A DNA stretch of 64,000 bases from Cryptomeria japonica. Lineage: Eukaryota > Streptophyta > Pinopsida > Cupressales > Cupressaceae. The notes below the pieces were generated by a model, which made no database searches, was not told the DNA's origin, and saw nothing but the letters and a program-made list of their open reading frames with translations. A program made the translations under genes and the position numbers. The stretch lies in NCBI RefSeq assembly GCF_030272615.1, contig NC_081411.1, forward strand, positions 160,438,971 through 160,502,970. Reading direction: 5' to 3'. Numbering within the stretch: position 1 is the first letter of the stretch; each line of letters starts with the position of its first letter. Below are positions 56,297 through 64,000 of this stretch, in pieces.

Positions 56297-58900
56297 TGAT
56301 GATAGACGACTTCTCAAAAAACACAAATATAAACCAACTCGACCTTCGAAAGCAATGAGAACTAAAAAAAATAACATTATTTTATAAACGTGACAAGAAC
56401 TTTAAGTAAAACAACACAACAACACAACACACAAATTCTTTATCTAACAAGAGACCAATCAACAAGCAAAATAGTAGAATGATCATTTGATCTTTGCATC
56501 ATATGGGTGATGTAAAGAGTACAAGTAACAATTTTCTTACAACCTATCTTATGATTGCATATAAGACAACCTACAAGAAGTTCCATGCATTTCTGACATT
56601 TCCCTCTACTTCAATCCCTTTCTCTCTCTGATTGTTATTCACTTTTCCACTCTCAAACAAAAACAAAAATATTTTCTTTTCATGCTTTGTTAAGTTATGC
56701 CCCTCTTTACCTGATTCATTTAGTCTCTCTCTTCCAACCAATGTCCTACCCTCTTATTTTACTTTTGAACTAACATCTCTCTATCTTCTGATTGATGTCT
56801 TCCCATGAACAACCTTATCTCATTCCTCTCATACATTTTTTTGCAAACTCTTCGAACTCAACTGGTCATAAAGAAAAATTGGATCACTCTCTCCAACCTA
56901 TATGATTTCCCCTTCTCCTCTTCCCCAATTGCTTATACTCTACTTTCTATTGCTTTCTAACCTATTTCAATTTCCCCCTATCCTCAACTATTCTACAACT
57001 ATTTTTTCTTTCTTGCCCATAGTGTTTTCTCCAACTCTCATAACTGCCTCAACCTAATCTTCTCCAAAATGAATAGTGACTCAATGCTTTTGTATCAGGA
57101 TCTCCTAGAGACAAAAGAAATCACATGCTCCTGCACATGAGGTCATCAAAATAGTGACACAATATCTTTCTATCAAAAGGCTCACCCTCATTGACCCCCT
57201 TGGTATGTGCAATTGACTACCTTCTTGAAACACAAAATCAATTCAAAATCCTCGATCTCTACTAAGATGTCTTCTATAGGCTACACATGTCTTCTTGAAA
57301 CCACGAGCGTCCTTATTGAGATCCTTCAATTTCACAAACCAAACACTAGGTTTCTAAATGTCATGAAACAACAAACTACTTTGACCCAACATATCATGCC
57401 CACTCAAACAATTCATCAAGTTGTCTATGCTTACAATAGAAAAATTATCGATGATTGTAATTAGATTAATGTCTTTGGAATCTTTGCACATTCCCCAGTC
57501 TCCATCAGCCCAAGGGCTAAGATGATCCCTTTCCAATTCTCTCCCAAGCAATTCTTCGACCTCTAACTCTTTAATGTCAATTTCAGTCACTACTTCACTT
57601 ATCTAAGCATCCTGATTTTATTTTGTAATGTCTTGCACGAGACACTCCCTTGCTGCAAATTCCTTATCTTCGACTTCTTCTCCAGTTCCTATAATCACAA
57701 CATTAGTAGAAAACTATTTTCTTTCTAAGACGTCCATTCTACTTGCAATCATTTCCAACTTCACACAAAGATTTCTTTTCTTCACCTCGTCCCAATACTT
57801 TTCCCTAGATGGGATTGTCATGGGTCTTCTCATGACCCATGTCATCTTTCCCGTTGAATTCATCTTCATCCTCAAAGACTCACATATCCCTTGTAAATAA
57901 ACTTTCTCTCACAATCTTATGCACTCTCTTGTGCCTACTTCTTTACTCTCTATAGTCACAAATCTCGTCTCACCTACATTAAGGTTTTCTAAGGTTCAAC
58001 CCTCTACAATTACAAACTCCTCTTCTACAACAAATACCTTCCAGGTATACTTAAGACACCTCCATGCTTCTCCACTCCCAAATCAAATAGCTCTGATAGC
58101 AAATGATGACAGAAGACTTCACAAACAACGCAAATGCAAACCAACTCGGCCTTCAAAGGCAACATGAACTCAAAAGGATAACATGGTTTTATATATACGA
58201 CAGGAACTTAAAGTAAAATAGTAAGACAACAGGACACAAATTCTTTATCTAACAAGAGACCAATGAACAAGAAAAATAATAGAATGATCATTTGATCTCT
58301 GCATAATATTGGTTGTAAAGATAACAAGTAACTATTTGTTTACAACCTATCTTCTGATTGCATAAGCCAATCTATTTTGGTTGTATTCCCTTCCCACTCA
58401 TTTCTGACATTTCCCTCTGCTTTGATCCCTTTCGTTTTCTGATTAGTATTCCCCTTTTCCGCTCTCAAAGGAGAACAAAAATATCTGCTTTTCGTGTTTT
58501 GTTATGTCAGGCCCCTTTTTACCCAATCTGTCTCGGTCTCTCTCTTCCAATCAATGTCCAACCCTCTTCTTTTACTTTTGAACTGGCATCTCTCCCTGTC
58601 TTCCGATTGATGTCTTCCCGTGAATAACCTAATCTCCTTCCTCTTAAACCATTTCTGCGAACTCTTCCAAACCATTCGGTCACAAAGCAAAACTGAATCA
58701 CTCTCTCGTACCCATTCGGTCTCCCTCTCTCCTCTTCCCCAATCGATCATACTCTCCTTTCTATTCTATTTCGATTTCCCTCTGTTCTCAACCGTCCACA
58801 AATGTCTTGTCATTCTTGCGCACACTGTTTACTCCAACTCCCATAACTACCTCGACTGAATCTTCCCGAAAACGAACAGTGGCTCGATGCTCCTGCATCA
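56297..58900 (-). mobile_element. Small LTR element with ~800-bp LTRs
   Basis: Terminal direct repeats at 56297-57097 and 58104-58900, both TGATGA to ATCA. On the minus strand the right LTR is followed by TTTGCTATCAGAGC, a close match to the tRNA-iMet primer site (about 58090-58103), and the left LTR is preceded by a purine-rich AGGAGATCC. The interior is only about 1.0 kb and has no gag or pol motif. The two LTRs are visibly diverged, so the insertion is old. No matching target duplication was seen (ATAAA left, GTAAG right). Confidence 0.85.
57098..58103 (-). other. Interior of the 56297-58900 element
   Basis: Minus-strand coding-like pieces: SELFDLGVEKHGG (next to the primer site), then a charged stretch (REKYWDEVKKRNLCVKLEM, about 57780-57830) and 57354-57590 (ELEVEELLGRELERD). 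They could be degraded gag or captured host sequence; I recognise neither. Confidence 0.4.
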
Positions 58901-59420
58901 GTAAGCAATGGAATGAGAGTTAATATAAACAAAGATTGTGTAGGGGGAGAGAGGCCAATAAAAGGCCAATACCAGCAATAGTGAGTTAGCAATAAAATTT
59001 AACAATCATTGTTGCAATCTGAGTGTTGATTTTGAGCAGAAAGTCTCCACACTGTAGTTTTAATTTTTGTGTGTTGTATTGCAGACCTCGCTTGCATCAG
59101 TAACAAGTCCAAGATTAAAGTCCAAAGTCCCTTACATGTTTGAACTTGTGAATGTTATTAAATTGCATTGTATACACTCCATTGCATCTAAGCTTCATTC
59201 TCTTTTGAACCTAGGAAACACTACATATTTTCCTGAAATGAAAATCTAAAGCCTAAGTGTAAACCATGTGTTGAATCTGGAATGTTAAATATCTATATTC
59301 CGGGCTTGGAGTCATAATAGGTTACAATGTATTTGGTTCCCATGTCTGAATGTTTAGTCAAGCCTTAAATTTGAACAGAAGATATCTATGACATCTTGTT
59401 GTGAGAAGTGTTCCTCCAAG
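58901..59420. other. Unassigned sequence
   Basis: Nothing recognised. Confidence 0.4.
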
Positions 59421-59720
59421 TTATTCTAGCTTATTCTAGCAGGCAAGTGAATTAATACGCTCATAACGGGTTGGCCCCCCTACTATTTGCCCTTTTTCAT
59501 ATTATTCTAGCAAGCTAATTAATTCAGAACTGCCCTACGAAGGTTGGGGTGGGTGGGAGGAGACGGGGCGCTTGCTAGAATACGCTAGCCCGGGGGCAAT
59601 TCTAGTGAGCGAATCGAGCTAGAATACGCTTAATTAATGACGCCTGCTAGCCCTACAATTCTATGGGGGCCTGCTAGCCCAGTTCATTAATGCGCCCTCC
59701 AATTAATGTACGCCTACTAG
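59421..59720. repeat. Cluster of short inverted motifs, locally GC-rich
   Basis: Repeated and inverted short words: CTAGCAGGC (59437) against GCCTGCTAG (59642 and again 59669), GCTAGAATACGCT (59574, 59608) and ATTAATGNRCGCC-like words (59632, 59684, 59703). The cluster stands out sharply from the AT-rich surroundings. Confidence 0.6.
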
Positions 59721-59823
59721 AGTAAAGTCTAAATTTAATCAAGTTTTTTTCTAGGGCCTCATGTATAAAGTACATAACATGTCACAGTTGAGGAAATATG
59801 AACCCTAAATTCCTTGAGAATTC

Positions 59824-60049
59824 TGTTAAAACAAAAAGACAAATTGGGAACACACAAATTATACACAACATAGTATTTAACGTGGTTCACCAATTTGGCT
59901 GCATCCACCAGAAAGCAGAGCAGAGATCTTCATTATTATTGCAGCTTACATGCATAGGGCTTTGCCATCATATTTATACAATAATATTCAATAGAAGATG
60001 AAGGGACAAAGATGAGAAGATGAAATGAAGAGTCGGACTTCACATTCCA
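59824..60049 (-). repeat. LTR related to the 50029 element, partner not found
   Basis: Starts TGTTAAAAC and ends GGACTTCACATTCCA, followed by CAATCTCCCACTTGAAG. On the minus strand that is a purine tract identical in wording to the one at 50301. The order of motifs (GTGGTTCACCA, GCATCCAC, GACTTCACAT) parallels the 50029 LTR. It would be a 3' LTR of a minus-strand element extending rightward; no second LTR is visible before the window ends. Confidence 0.65.
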
Positions 60050-61920
60050 ACAATCTCCCACTTGAAGTTTGACTCACGCTACGACTTCACATCTGAACAA
60101 CCTTCCACTTGAAGTATATCCTCTACTTTCCATTCTCAACCAATATCCAAACACAATCACCAAATCCCATGGTAATATGCAGGCTCATGAGAATCAATCA
60201 CCATAGCTGGAAAAGCAACCACAACCAATTGCTAATCACATCCAACTATCCATACAACATCAATAAAATCATGCCAACATATCCAGCGCATACATCAATT
60301 ATGTGTAATCCCATCTTCCAACAAAACACACCAAGAAACCATTGATGTGCAAAAAACTAGAAGACACTTGCATAGCAATCCACATGTGCATGAGAAATGT
60401 TAACCAATAACTCAAATCAACCAATCAACACTAACATAAAAGGTGTGACAATAATCAAATCACAATGGCCTGCAACCTACAATCAACCTGCTGCAAAATC
60501 TCACTTGACATCTTCCAAGTCATCATGAAAAAACCACATATTGTTGTTAAATAAACAATAAAGTACAACAACAATAGATGACCTCAAAAAAACATTAGGA
60601 AGAAACATCCATACAAACCATATCTCATCCTTCTACCAACACCACCAAGTGCTCAGTTGTGCCAAGTATGATCTCCTTTACCTCCCCAAATGAAAGAATT
60701 TACAACACCTAACCAACATGGATGAAGCTCCTATAATTAAGGAAGATCAAACTCAATGTCATTCCAAAACTAGGAACCATCTCCTACAAGGAGATAAATC
60801 TACCGAGTAGACCAAGAGTGGGGACTAAGAATGCTCCTCCAAGATACACCAAGTCACAATGACTCTCTCCAAGAACAATCTCCTCTAGGTCTAGAATGAA
60901 CTCGTGTCCATCACAAGGTGTAGGCTCCTTGGTCTTCTTGCTCAATCCTCCAAAGGGAAACTGTTTCAACAAATGTTCTCTAATCCCAAGAGAACTCCTG
61001 CCTCACCCAAGCCTCTTAGTTTTCAAAAGCACCTCCATGGTCAATCTGCTAATGTACTCGATACTAAGAGCACTAACAAGACCAATGTCAAAACTCCCAC
61101 TGCATGTCTGCATTACCTAGGAACACAACATGACAACTTGATCTTACATCTTTACAAATGAAGACCACATGCTCCAATAAGCATAACTTTGGCAAGAGAA
61201 TCTGTATCATGCCAACACTCTAATCTGGAATCAAGAGCCTACTATGGCATCTAAGAATCAACATCTCCAATCACATGAAGATAAACATCTGCAGACAACA
61301 AAAATCTCACTACCAAAAAAAACTCCCTCCCATTGCAGTGTGTTGCCTGCAATTCATGGTATCATAAACAAAATCTGTAAGTTGACACCAACAACTTCAC
61401 ACTCAGTTATTATAATTTCAGTTGCAATTGCTTCATACCCTACAGGTCAATTCCAATTTCTCCAAGACCCATAGGCTTTGATGAGCTCCCACTGGTCTTG
61501 CAATAACCACCAATGATTAGGCCACTACCATGATTTGAACCTCAACCCCTAAATCCTTTGCCCTGACTGCAGCCATCTCTTAATTTCATCTCTGTATATT
61601 TTATTACAATCGGTTTATTCAGCCAACACAAGATGCAGTATAACATTCTGCCAAATGTCTTCACCACCAATGGCAGCCCCTACAAGGGCTTTAACCCGTG
61701 AAACTCCTCCAAGTTTACAATATTGCCATTTACCCTCATCACTTGATGATCTAAAAATAGTTGGAGACATGAATACAACTGTTGTAGTAGCTGCATTAAA
61801 TCCTTCTCTTCCAACATTTTCATGCCACTCATCGCCATTAGACAGTGGATCATATCCTTCTCAGACGATCTTATTGTCTATGTTGCAACAAATTTTGTGG
61901 CTCCCTGGATGCCAATGAAG
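60050..61920 (-). other. Probable interior of the LTR element at 59824
   Basis: Minus-strand coding-like pieces at 60784-60972 (FPFGGLSKKTKEPTPCDGHE and onward) and about 61650-61920 (GREGFNAATTTVVFMSP, VSRVKALVGAAIGGED). These may be captured gene fragments by analogy with the 50029 element, but the families were not recognised. Confidence 0.35.
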
Positions 61921-64000
61921 TGGATTGCCAACAGGGATGCGTAGAAAATAAAACTATCTACTTGTCTATGTTTTAAAAGTATCCACTTGTAAATTTCTAC
62001 CCTGCCTCCCAGAAATCAAGCTACATATAACCAACATCATAACTATGACCACGAATTGGGAATAGCGGCTCACATTATGGTTTTCATAGCCCACAAAATT
62101 ATCTTGGCACCTCCAATGTCAATCATGTATATCATGAGTTAGAAGATTGGATTGTGTGGCTTTAGATGAGACTACATGTCTAATGCATATGTAGATAAAT
62201 TGGCTTTGCGAAGCAAATATCTATGCACCCAAGTATAAGGTTATACATAATGCGAGGGGATTACAAGAGTTAGCAAAGTTATTATCGATGTTGATGTGTT
62301 GATTCTTAAAGTTGTACAATATAACTACATAGCATGCCCGTTACGCTAGAAAAACGTTGTGTGTTAATATAAAATATTGGATGAGATATACAAAAGGAAA
62401 AAAATTGTCCACTTATTCATTGGTAACTTCTAACTTTTAAGATAGACAGTATTACGTTAGCAAGGTAGCTAGCGGAGATCCAAATTAGTGGTTGTTCTAC
62501 CAAGGAGAAAATAATGGATGTTCAAAAGATGTTCATACGATTTTGGTTTAAGTTATACCGAGGGAATTCAATGCTAATATGAGGAGGTGTTGTAAATTTT
62601 ACATGGCTCTTCTCTTATCTATTAAGTAGAAACATTCTTTGTACGGTTTCAAATAAGTTCATTAGGTTTGGTATGATAATTTCACATCATAATATATTAG
62701 TCCAGTTTAACCAACAAATTATTATATTAATTGTTTAGATAAAAATAATTAGGCAGACAGTTTAATTATTTTAAGTATTGTTGAAGAATGATTATGTTTA
62801 CAACTAAATATACAAGTTTATGAGCATTCTCTTAGGTTGGAAAAATAGTATCATCAAGGTTCTAGCCAATGGAAGTAACTTATGATAATATCAATGTCCA
62901 TACTCACCTAGACTCATGTTGTTATATTGCATGTGTTTGACGATGCCCAGGTATTCCAAGTTCCAATATTTCAATAACTATATTATTATAAATGATACAT
63001 AAATATATTTGTAGAAAACCTAAAATATATTTATTAATCAATTAATCTTGAAATCTTGGATTAGCATTGGATCATGAACCTAACTAGAGATCTTAGATTA
63101 GCATTGGATCATGAACCTTACATAGCACAAGAGTGTGTTGTTTGTTGATACATACAACAATTTATCGGAATGGATCCAATTAAATAAAAATTAGTATAAG
63201 AATGCATCAGGTAAGGCAAGGTCTTGGAGTTGAACCCAAAAAAAATGGGGAGGAAACCCACAGCCCAAGCCAACTGCATTACCCATGCAAGTTAATATTA
63301 ATATGAATGTAGTTACAAAATAGAATCAATATTTTTTAAATATTATGTGAGTATTTTATTTATAAAACAAGAAACAAAATCAAATTAAAAACAAAAGACC
63401 GAAATTCCAAATAACCCTACCAGGTGTCTTGTGAAGGCTTCGAAATTGTGGAAGCATGTTATCGTGGAAGATGGTGATAAAGGTTGTGGAATAGAATAAT
63501 AAACCAACTAGTTGTTTGTTTTTCCTGTTTTATCTTAAAAAATGTAATAGAGAAGAATTCAAAAGGGAGGTAACGGAATTCAAGCCCTTCTTTCCCAAAA
63601 GGATTTGCCATCATATCTTTGTAATTTTTGGACTAATCAATAAATTGGTTTTCTATTACCTTAAAGAGAAGCTACCCCGGTTTCTCGCTCCCGTAAGTAT
63701 TAATCACCCACCCGTTCATACATCAAACGCCTTTACTCTCGTGCACATCAAACATTTTTCCTGCGCACTCTGTTTGTACAATAAAATCTTTTAATCATGG
63801 TTGTTGTCTTGTCCGCTGTGTAGAGAAAAGATGAGAGATTGCATCAGTGACAGGTAATTTTTTCCTAAGGAATAATCAGTGGCCATAATCTACTGTTTGT
63901 TTTTTAACGTTTACCTTAATAAATATTGCTCCATAATAAAAAGAGACAAATTCATAACGTTTAAATGAGAAAAATAAGTCTTCGAATTAGCGTGCCCTTT
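61921..64000. other. AT-rich spacer
   Basis: No gene, RNA or repeat was supported. Confidence 0.5.

Noticed and set aside
63516-63794. Plus-strand open frame near the window end
   Set aside because: No domain, no coding-like composition and no supporting context.
1-64000. tRNA or rRNA genes
   Set aside because: None was recognised; matches to tRNA-iMet are short primer-binding sites beside LTRs.

Overview
The window looks like heterochromatic or intergenic DNA from a large plant nuclear genome. I infer a gymnosperm, probably a conifer, from the very low gene density, nested decayed LTR and LINE retroelements, plant-specific families (DUF247, PPR) and large interstitial telomere-like arrays. 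I see no intact protein-coding gene. The best host-gene candidate is a DUF247 reading frame at 36.0-37.4 kb (minus) with two in-frame stops. A 500-base N run at 2119-2618 is an assembly gap.

Layout. 0-6.4 kb: AT-rich DNA with a Ty3/gypsy-type gag fragment beside the gap and a possible LTR. 6.45-9.97 kb: a degenerate telomere-like hexamer array containing a strand switch. 9.98-17.27 kb: a minus-strand LTR element inserted in that array. It has a tRNA-iMet-type primer site, remnants of gag with two zinc knuckles, no recognisable pol, a decayed ORF of more than 1,000 codons that I do not recognise (called ORF X here), two polypurine tracts, and a nested solo LTR of its own family. 17.4-34.9 kb: a segmental duplication repeating [gag start - LTR - telomere-like block - AT-rich DNA with foldback hairpins - T/G-rich repeat]. 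A 5.8-kb LINE with a 15-bp target-site duplication is inserted in the second copy only. 36.0-37.4 kb: DUF247 pseudogene. 39.0-40.2 kb: an unrecognised decayed ORF. 40.3-43.7 kb: a 5'-truncated LINE with RNase H (minus).

44-61 kb holds several small LTR elements without pol. One is 2.0 kb with 97-bp LTRs and a perfect ACTAT duplication. One is a 2.6-kb solo LTR with a perfect TTGGT duplication. One is a 2.8-kb element that has captured fragments of translation elongation factor 2 and of the AAA+ chaperone ClpX. One is a 2.6-kb element with about 800-bp LTRs. A further LTR at 59.8 kb resembles that of the gene-capturing element. A PPR pseudogene fragment lies at 49.6 kb.

The parts are linked by retroelement insertion, duplication and decay, not by a pathway. 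Premature stops in the retroelement frames are mostly TAG in places where CAG or CTGG is the simplest ancestor, as expected from deamination of CHG-methylated cytosines. The most interesting signals are the gene-capturing element, the pol-less element with ORF X, the foldback hairpins, and the duplication history that nested insertions allow to be ordered.
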